Source: Endothia cerciana (lineage: Eukaryota > Ascomycota > Sordariomycetes > Diaporthales > Cryphonectriaceae). From it: a stretch of DNA of 30,261 nt. Made by a program: the position numbers and the translations under genes. Position 1 is the first letter of the stretch; every line of letters begins with the position of its first letter. The notes below the pieces were generated by a model. It saw nothing but the letters and a program-made list of their open reading frames with translations. It did not search any database and was not told where the DNA came from. This document shows, piece by piece, positions 11,611-23,008 of the stretch. Location of the stretch: positions 1-30,261 of the forward strand of contig JALRMH010000100.1 in the NCBI GenBank assembly GCA_026119935.1. Reading direction: 5' to 3'.

Positions 11611-11851
11611 TTAATATACCTAGTTGTAGTAGTAGTTGTTATTAGTATTATAGTAAGAAGAGAGGAAGGTCTAAAAGAGTAAGTTATAAAATAGGTTTGA
11701 AATATTTAGCCTTACTAATATAGCTAGTAGTATAGAGACGCTAGTATAAAATAAGCTAGAGGTGTAACTAGCTAGCCTGCATAAATAGCTAGAGCGCTAG
11801 TATAGAAGAAGCGTAGCGCAGATTTTTACCTGCTAGCTAGCTTGTTTTTTT

Positions 11852-12345
11852 AAGTATAAGTAAGTTCAGACTAATAATAATCAAACTCTATACCGACTAT
11901 ATAAGAAATAGCAGATAGTAAAGCAACTAGTCGACAACTATATAACTTGCAGGTAGTATAAGCTTTTATTTATAGCTTTACTATCAAGTCCTTTTTTTTA
12001 AATATAAGCAAGTCTAGATAGATAATAATCAGACTCTATACTAGCTATATAAGAGATAGCAGATAGTAGGGCAGCTAGTCGATAACTATATAGCTTGCAA
12101 ATAGTATAAGCTTTTATTTATAGCCTTATTATTAAGCCTTTTTTTTTTAAAGCTATAAGCAAGTCTAAATAAATAATAACTAGACCTTATATTAGCTATA
12201 TAAAAGATAGCAGACAGCAGGGTAGCTAGTTAACAACTATTATAACCTGCAGGTAGTATAAGCTTTTATTTATTGCTTTGCTGTCAGGCCCTTTTTTTTT
12301 TTTTTTTTTTTTTTTTAAGGCGCAAGCAAGTCTAAACAAAGAACA
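11852..12345. repeat. 150-bp tandem repeats, copy A
   Basis: Three units start at about 11852, 12000 and 12151 (spacings 148 and 151), and a fourth partial unit starts near 12318 after a longer poly-T. Each unit ends in a T-run. Unit 1 has perfect 11-bp inverted arms, GATAGTAAAGC (11914-11924) and GCTTTACTATC (11975-11985), and units 2 and 3 keep decayed forms. The array lies upstream of G1. Confidence 0.9.
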
Positions 12346-12738
12346 ACCGGACCTAAGACCTTATTATAGCTAGAGAGAGAGATTATAGATAGACTCTCAG
12401 GCACCTGATCAACTAGAAGAACCTTAGTTCTCTAAATCTCTCTGCATTAATTATTAAATAATCTTTCTAACAAACGCCCTCCTACTCTATACCTTTTATT
12501 TTAGTTTATTAATAGTCTTATATTATAATATAGACTTTATATACTATAATAGGTACTATAAAACGATCCTTTTTATAGAAAGCTATACTGTTACTACTTA
12601 ATAGTCCAAGTATATATTATATATATAGTTAGAAAGGATAATCAAACAGAGTATTCGAATAGTAGCTAATCTTTTAAATTAATAATATAATAGCACCTTT
12701 TACTACAGATTGTTATATATATATAAAATATACTAAGC

Positions 12739-12771
12739 GATAAGATATAGATATAGATATATATATATATA
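12739..12771. repeat. AT microsatellite, copy A
   Basis: A run of TA and ATAGAT units. The copy B version (27389-27445) is longer, showing repeat-length change after duplication. Confidence 0.8.
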
Positions 12772-13395
12772 AAGAGGGCTTCTTTAAAGTAATAGAAATA
12801 AACAAACTCTAGGTAATAAGCACTATAGTAATTTAAAAGATTCTAAAATATCTTAAAGAGTTAATGCTAATAAAAGTAGTATTAAAGACAGGCTTTAAAT
12901 ACAGAAATATAACTAAAGTTTAAATATAAGTGTTTACTACTTTTAAAGCTTTTAGATATATATAAGACTGAAAACTTAAATAAACAACTAAAGAGTAATT
13001 ATAAATATATTCTAATAAAAAGGAAATATCTATCCTTCTATAACTAGCTCTTCAGTCTTAAGTTTAACTAGATTAATATCAAGCCTATTAATCCTTATAC
13101 TAGACACTACTTTTTATATATATAATTATACTGCTAACTATTAGACTCTTTAGCAGTTAGTTATCTTTATTATTTATAGTCTATTTTATAATTTATATAT
13201 TAGATAGAGGTTATTATATCTAAAGAAAAAGCAGGAGATCTTTATTTCTTTATATAAAATCGTCCTAGTAAGAGAGGGATAGAGAGGCTATAGTATAAAT
13301 AAAGACCTAAAGCGAGGGTTAGGTGCTTTTCTTTTTTCTCTTCTCTTTTTTTCCTTTTTTTTTCTTTTTTTATATAGTTAGAATAGCTTGTATTA

Positions 13396-13424
13396 GAAAA
13401 AAGAAAGAAAGAAAGAAAGAAAGA
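13396..13424. repeat. GAAA microsatellite, copy A
   Basis: About six GAAA units after a short A-run. Its neighbour is a single hairpin-family half-site, AGAATCAATTAAATCAGG, near 13451. Confidence 0.85.
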
Positions 13425-13767
13425 TAAAATACTAAAGCCCCTTTTTCTAGAATCAATTAAATCAGGTAGCGATAAAAATATAGAGAAGATATAAAGGGCA
13501 TATAGAATAAGGGAAAGCCTTTCGTCTCTCTTACTTTCTTACTTTCTTTTTATATCTAGGTTGAGATGCAGTTATGCTTTTTATTGCTCCTCCTCCTCCT
13601 CTTCCTCGTCACTGCATTATTACTGCTAGCTAGACTTTAGATTTACCCTACTTAGAGAGGGGGGAGGGGGGATAAGAGGGTTTCGTAGCTTCATATAGCT
13701 ATACCTGCTTGTGTAGCTTTACTCTAAATTTAAAGAGCAGCAAAACCCCTTTAGAAGGGGAAGATAG

Positions 13768-13814
13768 GGGTTTATTATGCAGAGTAGAGCTACTCTACTC
13801 TGCGTGACAAACCC
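13768..13814. repeat. 47-bp hairpin, copy A
   Basis: Two 22-bp arms surround a CTA loop. The inner 11 bp (GCAGAGTAGAG and CTCTACTCTGC) are perfect; the outer part of the left arm has RIP-type changes. It lies about 260 bp past the G2 stop. It could be a fused pair of transposon termini or a 3'-end structure. Confidence 0.85.
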
Positions 13815-14070
13815 TTACTGCTTTATTAAAGCAGGTAGGGGTCCTGGAAAAGGTAGGGAGGAGGAATACTAAAATAGCGGGTAACAACAGCTATAGCGAG
13901 AAACGCAGATTGCAGCTAGGAAATAGAGGGAAAGAGGCTGTAAAAAGGAGAAGGCTGATCGCAGCAAGGGCGCTGATTAAATAAGCCTGCGCAGCCTGCA
14001 TCTAGATAACCCTATAGTAGGAAGAGGGGGGGGGAAGGCTAAGGGTATGCTAAGGCCAGGCGCTAGATTT

Positions 14071-17000
14071 TCACTAAGTCTCTACAGCTAGCCTGCTAGA
14101 TGCTAACTCTACTGCCGGCAAGATCTCTGCCTCCTCTGCCTCCTCTGCCTCCTCCTCTAGTCTAAAGCCTTCTACTTCTACTACCCTCTTCTCCTTCTGC
14201 TAGTGCGGCTGCTAGCAGGCGCTGCAGCGCTGCAGCTGCACTCGTATATAGCAGGCTTATAACTATAGCAAGAGCTTAGGCTAGTTATTAGAATAGGACA
14301 GCTTTAAGAGGCGCTGCAGAGCTTAAGCAGTATAGGTCTGCAGGATACACTCTTTTAGACTAAAGAAATTACTAAAGTCTAGCTGTGCTTTACTAGAGTG
14401 TAGTAGCTTTATAATAGTATAAGTGCAGGGGTAGCTATAAGCAACTAGCTGCTTAAGAATAAGAAAATAGCAGCTGCTAGTAGTAAAGAGGAGTTGATTT
14501 AAAAAATATATAAGTATAAGGAAGAATAGAATATACTGCTTATTAATAAGTAAGAAAGGCTTAAAAAGTCGAGGCTTATAATAAAGCAGAGTATTTAAAT
14601 CTAGCTTAGCAAGAAGAGCAAAGAAAATAATAGTCTCTTGCTATATATTATATAAAAAGAGCGTAGCATTTATATTAGTATTCAAGCAGTAAGTAATATA
14701 TATTATATAGTACTACTAAGCCTAGTTAAGCTCTTTGCTTATATAATAATAACTACTTATAGTCTTATACTTATATTTATAATAGTATATAGCTTATTAG
14801 CAGCGTTAGTTTTTAATAAGCTTGAAAAAGCAAAAGCTTAGCTTAGAGAAAGCTACTACATGCTTATTAAAAGTCTAGAAGATATTTTTATAAGAATTAT
14901 ATATCTTAATATAGAGGACAGGCTATAGAGTAAGCTAGTCTAAGTGCTGATTAATAAATTTAAAGGTTATAATATTATAAAGGCTATATTCTATAAAGAA
15001 ATACGCTTGAAAGTTAGATAGTATAAGCTTATTCTAACTCTATATAGAGCAGCGCTCTTACTACTAGGCAGAGCAGTTAATAAGCTCTTTTTCAATATAG
15101 CATAGGCAGTTTTGTTTATAAAAGAGCGAGATAGGTTTGCCTTTATTATCGTTATTATCCTCCTCCTCCTTCTTATTCTACTTATACTGCAGGAAGTTTA
15201 TTAAGGCAAAGTCTACCTAGAACTAGTCTAGGTAGAGGAGGGCTAGCGCTAGGCAGCAGAGATACTGCTAGTAGAGCTTAGACAGAGTGTCCTTAAGCTA
15301 GCTGCTAAATAGAGTGTTTTTAGTGCTGTAGGCCTAGAAGAATAACAGAGGCTGAGTAAACTTTTAAAGAAACTTATTATAAAAGCCTAGAAGCTAGTCT
15401 TATAAAGGCTTAAGGAACTCGCTATTAATAAACTCTTTATAGTGTATACAGTAATAGCCTTCTCTATACTAAGGCTTTAACTAAAAGGCTATTACTTAAG
15501 CAAGGATTAATGCTTATAAAGGTATATAGAACTAGTATAGATAAGCTAGCACTGCAGCTTATAAGATAGAAAGAAAGTACTTTATATAGAAGATATTAAA
15601 GTTACTATTAGCTAGGGTGTTAGTTATAAAGCAGAGTAGATGTAGATGTTTGTTGCGCTGCTGCTACTGTTGCTATTATAATATTATTTCTGCCTCTTAC
15701 TCTAGCAGCGCTTTTTTCCTATACTTATAATATTCAATTATAGAGTTGAAATGCAGAAAGAGAATATAAAGGGTATTCTATATAAGTATAGATTTAATAA
15801 AGCCTAATATAAAGTTCTTAGTTAGATAGGGTTTAATATTCTTCTCTTTTCTAATATAATAATATAAATTCTAATAGATTATAGTAATAAAAGAAAGTAG
15901 AGTTGATAGTAAGAAGTAGCACTATGCAAATGCTGCAAAGCTTTAAACCTCTATAACTTATAAGTTAATATCTTATATATAATAGATATAAGTACTAAGT
16001 AAGGCTTTTAATATATAATCTTCCGACTTTTATAAAGAGAGAGGCTAGCTATAGTAATAGTCTTTATAAAGAAGCTTATAATAGTTAGATATAAAGCTCT
16101 TAGTAAAGTCTGATTAGATAAAAGAGTAGTTAAGGTATAATAGAAACTAAAGTCTCTTTATAATAGAGTATTTAAAGAAGTCCTCTTTTGCATAAGTAAG
16201 TGCTCAGGCTATAATAAAAAGAGTATAAGGATAAAGACACTCTTCTTAAGGCCTTAAGTAGTCTATTTAATATATATAAAAGATTAATTATTTAAGCTTT
16301 AGTAGATTATATAGTAATAAGACCTAGGAGAAGTAGCTAGGCTTACTATAAAAGTAATAAAGCAAGTTCACTTTTTAGAGAATATCAGCTGCCTGTTTCC
16401 TTATATTATAGGGTATCTACGCTTATAAAAAAATATTATATATATATAGCTAATCAAGCACAGAGATCTCTTCTCTATCTTTATTATTACTGTCTTTAAA
16501 ACCTAGCAAGCTAGATAATAAGTTGTTATTACTAAGCCTGCTAAAGTTATTACTCTAGCTAGCCTAGCTAAGGCTGTCTAGGCTGTTATCTTTATTAGAA
16601 TTATTAATAAGACCTAGCCTTTTCTTTCTTATAGCTATATCTTTATTGCTAGCTTTAAAAGCGCTTGCGTTGCTGCTAGGGCTAGCAAGGCTAAGCTGAT
16701 CTAAGCTGTTGTTTTTACAAATATCCTTGATAGAATCTAGCGCCCCCTCCTCTATAACTATATCTTTATAACTACCTTTCTACTCACCTTCCGAACTCTC
16801 TAAAGTGAAACCGGATATAGGCTAGACTAGCGATAGAGATCCTATAATAGCTAGATAAGAGAGCTGCTGTAATAAGTAAGGGAAGTGCTGTAGCAGCAGC
16901 TAGAAAAGGGATAAGGATAGGTAGTTGCTATAGCTAGATAGCTAGGAGCTGATAGATAAAGTAGCTTATAAGACCTGCAGGTTGATGCTAAATTAGAACT

Positions 17001-17210
17001 TGCTTTTTATAGTTATATATACCCTTCTGCCTTAGTAGAGAAAAGCTTGATAAGTAGAATTAGTCTAGGTAAGGCTTTATTAAACTTAATATTCCTCCTG
17101 TGCTTGTACTTCTTATTAGCGCTTGCAGCAGTACTATTACTGCTTATAATTAGCCTGCTGTTATTTAGCTATTATAAGTCTAGCAGATATAGCGAATTTA
17201 TATAAATAGT
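14071..17210 (-). pseudogene. G2: intronless gene of about 1,045 codons, family unknown
   Basis: One minus-strand frame can be followed from about 17210 to adjacent TAG (14076-14074) and TGA (14073-14071) codons without a visible frameshift. Internal interruptions are TAG/TAA, as expected from RIP, plus an occasional TGA. The N-terminal third carries a Ser/Asn-rich, low-complexity linker (about 16750-16460). The middle is rich in Tyr, Leu, Ile and Lys. A Lys/Glu/Asp-Asn patch follows near 15190-15140. Near the C-terminus a Cys-x-x-Cys-type pair (RCSAC, about 14210) precedes a basic stretch and a Glu-Ala-Glu run encoded by a GAG/GCA repeat. The start codon is not fixed. The zinc-binding suggestion is weak and I recognise no family. 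It has the same orientation as G1 and lies upstream of it across the 2.9-kb spacer. Confidence 0.6.
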
Positions 17211-17689
17211 AAAAAGATAAGTTAGCAAAGCGAATAGATTATATTAAAGCTTTGCTTATAAATAAAAAATAATAAAGAAGATATAAAGAAGGGTTAATAT
17301 AGAAGATATATTATTAATAAAGTATTAAATAGCTAGAATTAAGCTCTATTAGTTGAATCTTATTTAAAAAGATATATTAGGCTGTTTTATAGTTAAACCT
17401 TTTTAACTCTTTAAAAAGAGTAAATCTAGCAATAAATATAAATAAAAAAGCTTTTACTCCTCTAGTACAGAGCTTTAGAATAAAAAGAACTAAGCATCTT
17501 CTGCTTATTAATAAGTAGAATAAACTAAGATAGTTATTAGTTATAGCAAGGGTTTATTATATATATAGATTTAGCAGGGAATAGCTATATTGTTTCCTTT
17601 TTTTACCCTTTTAAATTTAATTATCTTTATAAAGTAAATACTATCTTGCTCTTTCTTTTTTTTTTTTTTTAACCTTTTAGATTTAATTG
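17211..17689. other. AT-rich stretch between G2 and G3
   Basis: No coding frame is supported here. It contains AT-rich sequence and poly-T runs near 17590-17670, with direct, decayed half-sites of the hairpin family (TTTAAATTTAATTATC and TTAGATTTAATTGCC). Confidence 0.5.
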
Positions 17690-18160
17690 CCTTTAAAAAC
17701 GCTTTTACAAATAATCTCTTCCTATACTTTAACTCTTTTCTAATAGGTAGCCTTCTTCTAGATATTATAGTTAGAGAGAATACAGCTGTCTTTACACTAC
17801 TTGCTAGCGAAGATAAAGCGCTGACTAGGCTTGATATTATCTGCTATATTCTAGATCTTAGCTTTAGCATTATTAGTAGCGCAGCTGTCCTTATACTACT
17901 TACTAGCGAAAATAAAGTGCTAGCTAGGCTTAATATTATCTGCTGTATCCTAGATCTTAGCCTTAGTATTATTAATAGCACAGCTATCCTTATACTACTT
18001 GCTAGCGAAGATAAAGCGCTAGCTAGGCTTGATATTATCTGCTGTATTCTAGATCTTAGCTTTAGCATTATTAATAGCACAGCTATTCTTATATTACTTG
18101 CTAGCGAAGATAAGGTGCTATTAGTCTAGAAGTTATTTGCAGCTTCAATTTTAAAAGAGA
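17690..18160 (-). pseudogene. G3: fragment with 33-residue tandem repeats
   Basis: In one minus-strand frame the 99-bp DNA repeats encode a 33-residue unit of the type ASK-x-YKDSCA followed by Asn/Lys/Ala-rich sequence and DNIKPS. After the array (toward lower coordinates) the frame continues into a short Lys-rich stretch and a poly-A tract. In-frame TAG/TAA codons are RIP-type. Both ends are uncertain: the hairpin H8 lies upstream and could be an intron. It may be an independent gene or an extra 5' exon of G2. Open frames on either strand here are by-products of the repeat. The family is unknown. Confidence 0.45.
17780..18122. repeat. 99-bp tandem repeat, about 3.5 units
   Basis: The shared TTGCTAGCG (TTACTAGCG in one unit) begins at 17801, 17900, 17999 and 18098, an exact 99-bp period equal to 33 codons. 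Units differ almost only by transitions. The exact multiple of three and the lack of indels support selection on a protein before RIP. Confidence 0.95.
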
Positions 18161-18605
18161 TAGGCCTGCTTTATAGCTGCGCTGCCTATATAAGAAGATA
18201 GCGCTTTCTGCTTTCTGCAGCAGGTAGACTTAATTATACTTATAAAGTGCTGACTGCACCTTTTTTTTTTTTTTTTCTAACCTAATTAAATCTAATCTTT
18301 GCTAATTAACAGAAATTTTATAAAAGGGTTAAAGAAAGTAAGAGTTAAGCTTAGTAGGCATATATATCTTTTATAAAGCTATAGAATATAAAAAGGCTTT
18401 AGTCTAGAATCTATTTATTGCTAATTATTAGAATAAGTAGTATAATAAGTACTTTATATAGAAAGTGCTGATATAAGAGGACCTCTACTTAACTATATTA
18501 TAACTAAGCTTTAGCAGAGCTCTAAGAAAAACAAATAATATAAGAAGAGCAGAAGACAGTAAAGAAGAAAAAAAGGTTAGCTAAGGCGCTGCCTGCCCTG
18601 CCTAC
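18161..18605. other. AT-rich spacer between G3 and the G1 3' end
   Basis: Apart from hairpin H8 I see no gene or strong repeat here. It is the probable seam between tandem units, because the unit that ends with G2/G3 meets the unit that starts with the 3' end of G1. Confidence 0.5.
18225..18294. repeat. Hairpin element H8, outside G1
   Basis: TAGACTTAATTATA at 18225-18238 faces AACCTAATTAAATCTA at 18279-18294 across a loop with a long poly-T. This shows that the family is not confined to G1. It lies upstream (in minus-strand terms) of the 33-residue repeat region G3, and a further half-site is near 17680-17700. Confidence 0.65.
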
Positions 18606-20054
18606 TCACTTCTTAGCCTTCTTAGCCTTCTTAGCCTTTCTAGCCTTTTTAGCAGGTAGGGTGCTAGCTGATCTAGTGCTATTCTAAGCAGATCCTTTTC
18701 GCTTGCAGCCTTAAAAGACAAGGGCTGAGATTTCGTCAAGACTCTAGTTGTAATTCACTTTAGCCTAAGCGCGACCTGAGCAGCAGATAGATATAAGAGC
18801 AGGCGCAGACATCTGCACTCTTTTATTTATATTTATCTTAGCCTCCTACTCAGCCTTCTTTTTAGCTTTCTTTTTAGCCTCCTCTTTAGCCTGCTCAGCC
18901 CTTTCTTTATATACTAACACCTGCTTATACTCGGACCTAAGCGTCTTAACTACGCTTATATCCTTATCTAACAAGTTGTTTAATAACGCTGACAAGCCCT
19001 CTGATAAATCCTCTAGTATAAGAGCAGGCAACTCTTTTAAAGCTAGGGTAGGTATAGGCAACTTCTCTAGAGTATTAGAAATTATAGCTGCGTCTTTTAC
19101 TTTCTATCTGCAGGAACTGCTTGCCCTTGCTAAAGTACTTGCTAGCTGTATATTAGTAAATGCTGTAGGTGCTTATACATATATAGAGCGTACTATTACC
19201 TAGCTAATCAAGTCTAGTATATTATGCATTTTAATTATAAAGCTGTAATCCTTCTCTATGCTTTTATAGATAGCTTTAATAGCTATAATTATAATATTCT
19301 AGTTGATATTATTATAGTTGATACTATATATCTTTTAAAAGATAATTAGCGACGATAGGTTCTGTAATAGTATTATAATCTGCTTGTTAGCTAGGTTTAT
19401 ATTCTTCTTATTATTAGTATTTAAATTATAAAGTAAGATAAAGAGGCTAGCGATAGTGAAGTAGTACTAGCTAAATTTAATATAATAAGCTAGGTTATAC
19501 TTTTTAATATAAGCTAGCAAGTTCTTAATTTATATATATTAGTTAAATAACTAGCTTAATTAGCACTAGACGAACTTAAAGGCGATAACCTTTTGTATAT
19601 TATTATTTATTTAGTATAAGATAGAATTCTCTGCTAATAGCTGTGCTACCTACTTTATTATAATTCTAAGCTTTTGAATATTATTATAAGTGTTGTTAAC
19701 TTTAATTAGAACCTAGTTTATTAGCTTCTTCTAGTTTATATAGATAATTCGGTAAAACGCTTGAATTATATAGTTATAATTCTAGTAGTATAATAGACAG
19801 ACACTATGCTAATAATAAGTATAAAGGTTAAGGCTAATAATTTGTAAGCTAAGAGATAAAATAATAATATTAATATTCTTTTAAAAGTTAGTAAACTGCT
19901 TTTAAGCAGATATACACTTTAAATGCATTATTCTAATATTATAATTAATAATCTTTAGCCTAACTTTATATATTAAAGCATATAAGCGACTAAAGATATA
20001 TTAGTATATATATAGCCTTTTTTTTTTTCTCTTTTTTTTTAATTAGGTTTTTTT

Positions 20055-20160
20055 AGCCTGTTAGACTTAATTATACTCTTAAAGTGCAAATATTTTAAAA
20101 GGGAAAGCAGCTGCTAGCAAAAGAGAAGGATTTTTAGATATAATTGAGTCTAGCTAAGCT
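20055..20160. repeat. Hairpin element H1, copy B
   Basis: This is the counterpart of 5401-5506, with arms at 20062-20075 and 20139-20152. It differs from copy A by transitions. Confidence 0.75.
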
Positions 20161-20229
20161 AGGATGAAAATAAGCTGCCTTTTTTTTAATATTTTTTTAT
20201 AATTTTTTTTTTTTTTTTTTTAATATAGC

Positions 20230-20289
20230 TAGACTTAATTATATCTCAAAATAGTATATCCTAGCCTTTTTTAGACGCAATTAAATCCA
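20230..20289. repeat. Hairpin element H2, copy B
   Basis: This is the counterpart of 5576-5635. Both arms are further mutated, but the stem is still recognisable. Confidence 0.7.
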
Positions 20290-22304
20290 ACACTAGTAAA
20301 AAAAGAAGAAAAAAAGAGAGAGAAATAAAAGGAAAGAGAAGCAGTAGGTTAGAGTAAGAGACTTACTCTTATAAGAACTACTTATCTATAAAGACAACTA
20401 TATAACTGCTGATTTTAAACTTATTCTTTATACACTTGTTAATAATATAGAAAAAAAGCAAGAAGTAAGCTAAGTAGAAGTAAGCGTTACTAGCGCAGTT
20501 ATTTTAAAGCAGATTATAAAGATTATAAATAGCTATATAAATATACTTTATACTACTCTTATTTATTTCAGCTAACTATATAGTATATATAACGCTAAAG
20601 CAAAGTATGCTAGCAGCTTGCTTATTATAGCTAGCCTAGGTCCTCTTATTAATCTTGCAGAAGTCTTTTATAAAGGCAGATATACTAGGCATTATAACTT
20701 TTTAAACCTTTTAGTCTAGGCCCCTCTTTAGCAAACTTTAAACTATATTTAGAAGGTAGGCAGTAGTTTTAAGATCGAGCTTAATAGCAGCCTAGATGTC
20801 CTCTATCTATATATTAGTAATAAAGTCCTGCTTTATATAGTGCTTGTTAAACAAGAGCTTATATATAAGGAAGTCTAGCAGCATAAGGGATAATAAGTAG
20901 TAATAATATATATTTAGAGACCTTATTAGCTTTCTTAGCACTTAATAAATAGTTACGCTTTATAAAAGCAACTTTTTAAGTATCTTACCCTTCTATATAT
21001 ATAAGGTCTGCAGTAATATATTTATAGTAGCCTGCAGCATCTGCTTATTATCCTTATTTATCTCTACCTCTAGTGTCTAGATGCAGTAGGAGGGGATCTC
21101 AGTTATAGAGAAGCTAATAGAGCTGTCAGGGAGTATAAGAAGCGTTAATATAGTGCGCTTCATCTAAGCTACCTAGAACACTATCTCGGCCTCCTAGCTG
21201 CGCAGCTAGATAGACTTAGAGCTCTAGAGGAAAAAGGCGTAGTAGGATAAGATCAATTAAAACTTGTTCCTGCCTAGGTCCTTCTTATATTATTTCTAGA
21301 ATATCTAGAGTATAACCTTCTACTCTTTAATAAAGTCCTGCTAGATAATATCAGACTCTTTATCTAACAGTATAAAAGGGTTATAGGCTGAGTTGCAGAT
21401 AATCTGCAAGGCCTGCTTCCTGCTTACTATATAAAAAATCTCGCTAAGGCTAGATATATTATTAGCTATATTGCAAAACCTAGCTATATTAGTAAGGTTA
21501 TTAAGCATAAGTATAGCAGATAAGTATATAATACTATACTTTTTAATAAGGAGAACGCTCTAGTAGAAGCGAGATATAGTATAATATATAATATAGGCTT
21601 TATTTAGGAATATTATATTAAAGACAGGCTAGGCTGTATAGTCTTGAAAATAGAAGCAGAATAAAAGGCTATATTTGATTATATAGTTTATAAAGACTTG
21701 TAAGCCTACCTTGTTTAGAGTAGCTATAAACTTACTCTTAATAATAGTATAGACTAGGCTGACCTTAGTATCTTTAAAAGACCTAGAGAAGATATCCTTT
21801 AAAGCTATAGGCAGCAGGTTGTCTACTGTATTGCAGCTACTTACTTGCTAGGCTTAGAGGTCGAGACTAGAAGGGGCTCTTTTAGACACAACAGGTATAA
21901 GAAAAGAGCTTGATCTTAATATATTATCTACCTCCTCCTCTACTAGCTCTCTCTTTAGCTCTTTAGTTAGGTCTATATTATTCTATAAGCTGTTAGTGTT
22001 ATAAACTAGGCTGTTGTTATTCTTTGCAACCTCCCTCTCCTTCTCTTTCTTAATACTCTACTAGATGCTAGTGATTTTATTATAGAAGTAGCTGCTTAGG
22101 TCAGATATAGCGACCTCCTTCCTGCTGATAGTAAGGTATAAGTAGATTTTATTCTCTAAGTTATCTAAGTTGTCTAGGTTATTAAAGGTGAAGCGCAGGT
22201 TCTTTAGTATAAACTAAGTTTGCAGTATATTATAGGAATAAATAAAGAGCTTGTAGGCTGTTTAAAAAAAAAAAAAAAGGGGGGAGAAGGAAAAATTAGC
22301 GCTA

Positions 22305-22382
22305 TTAGAATCAATTAGGCTAAAAAAAAAAAAAGAGGCAAAGGAGAAGAGGAAGAGGTATTTCTAAATATAATTAAGTCTA
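22305..22382. repeat. Hairpin element H3, copy B (intron 3)
   Basis: This is the counterpart of 7651-7728. The enclosing intron (22401-22258) is again 144 nt. Confidence 0.7.
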
Positions 22383-22952
22383 GCAGGCTAAGAAAATATA
22401 CCTGTAGGCTAGCTAGCGCTTAAATACACCTTTTAAGCTCTTTATACTACTCTTTATTAATATATAGGATAATAGCGCTTATTATATAAATATTAGCGCT
22501 AGTAGTATAAATATATATATCTAACTTCTTTTAAAAAAGCTTAATAAGTTTAAAAGCTATCTAGTTAAATAAGTCCTTTATAATAAAATAAATATTAAAG
22601 TAGTAAATAAGTACTCCTTTATTAATAAAGTTAGTAGTAATAGCAGTAATATAAAATATTATAATAGTGCTTATAATAAGAATTTTATTAAAATTATAAT
22701 TATTAGTAAAAATATAAAATAAAAAAAGCAATTTAAAATATTAATATATAGTATATATATTTGCAAGTACTTAGTTAATATAGAAAATGCTTTTTATAGC
22801 TAGTCCTTTTCCTACTCTGCTCCTACTTTTGCCCCTGCTTTCTTTCTATAGTAAGTAAGCTAAGGTGAAAGCCTAGCTACTTTAGTAGAATTATTCCTGT
22901 TTTTCTTTATTTTTTAAAAAGGGATGTTGTTCTCTCTCTTTTTTAGAGCTTT

Positions 22953-23008
22953 TAGACTCGATTAAAGCTAAAAATAACCTTATAATTTCTAAGCATAATC
23001 AAGTCTAG
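22953..23008. repeat. Hairpin element H4, copy B (intron 2)
   Basis: TAGACTCGATTA pairs with TAATCAAGTCTA at 22996-23007. The enclosing intron (23070-22897) is again 174 nt and keeps a GTGAGT donor. Confidence 0.8.

Larger units (their letters stand above)
11161..14070. other. Spacer between G1 and G2, copy A
   Basis: This is the 5' flank of G1 and 3' flank of G2, about 2.9 kb without a convincing coding frame. It holds poly-A/T tracts and a hairpin half-site (11161-11240), possible extra G1 5' sequence (11240-11330), a 10-bp phased array (11571-11610), the 150-bp tandem repeats, an AT microsatellite, a GAAA microsatellite, a GC-richer block from 13560 with G-runs, and a strong 47-bp hairpin. 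Any G1 promoter should lie in 11200-11850, but I cannot assign one. Confidence 0.6.
5033..14126. repeat. Large duplication, copy A (truncated at G1 3' end)
   Basis: This 9.1-kb segment matches 19689-28799 in the same orientation at about 88-91% in the stretches I aligned, with almost only transitions plus length changes in homopolymer runs. The left match begins at the shared AGTGTTGTTAAC; the right match ends after GCCGGCAAGATCT. The reading frame of G1 is cut at 5033, and the minus-strand frame leaves the match into about eight unrelated codons and a stop. At 14126 the frame of G2 continues without a break. Copy A is therefore broken on the left and continuous on the right. Confidence 0.95.

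Noticed and set aside
11852..12345. CRISPR-like array
   Set aside because: The units are contiguous 150-bp tandem repeats without spacers in a fungal, RIP-mutated context.
17844..18129. Open frames on both strands across the 99-bp repeats
   Set aside because: They arise from the repeat period being a multiple of three. The frame that continues outside the array with RIP-type stops is a different minus-strand frame, used for G3.
18606..19200. Fot1/pogo transposase C-terminus
   Set aside because: The coiled coil and basic tail recall it in composition, but no DDE or CENP-B helix-turn-helix pattern is visible in the long frame upstream.
18976..19203. 75-codon plus-strand open frame
   Set aside because: It lies antisense to the well-preserved 3' exon of G1 and has no support of its own.
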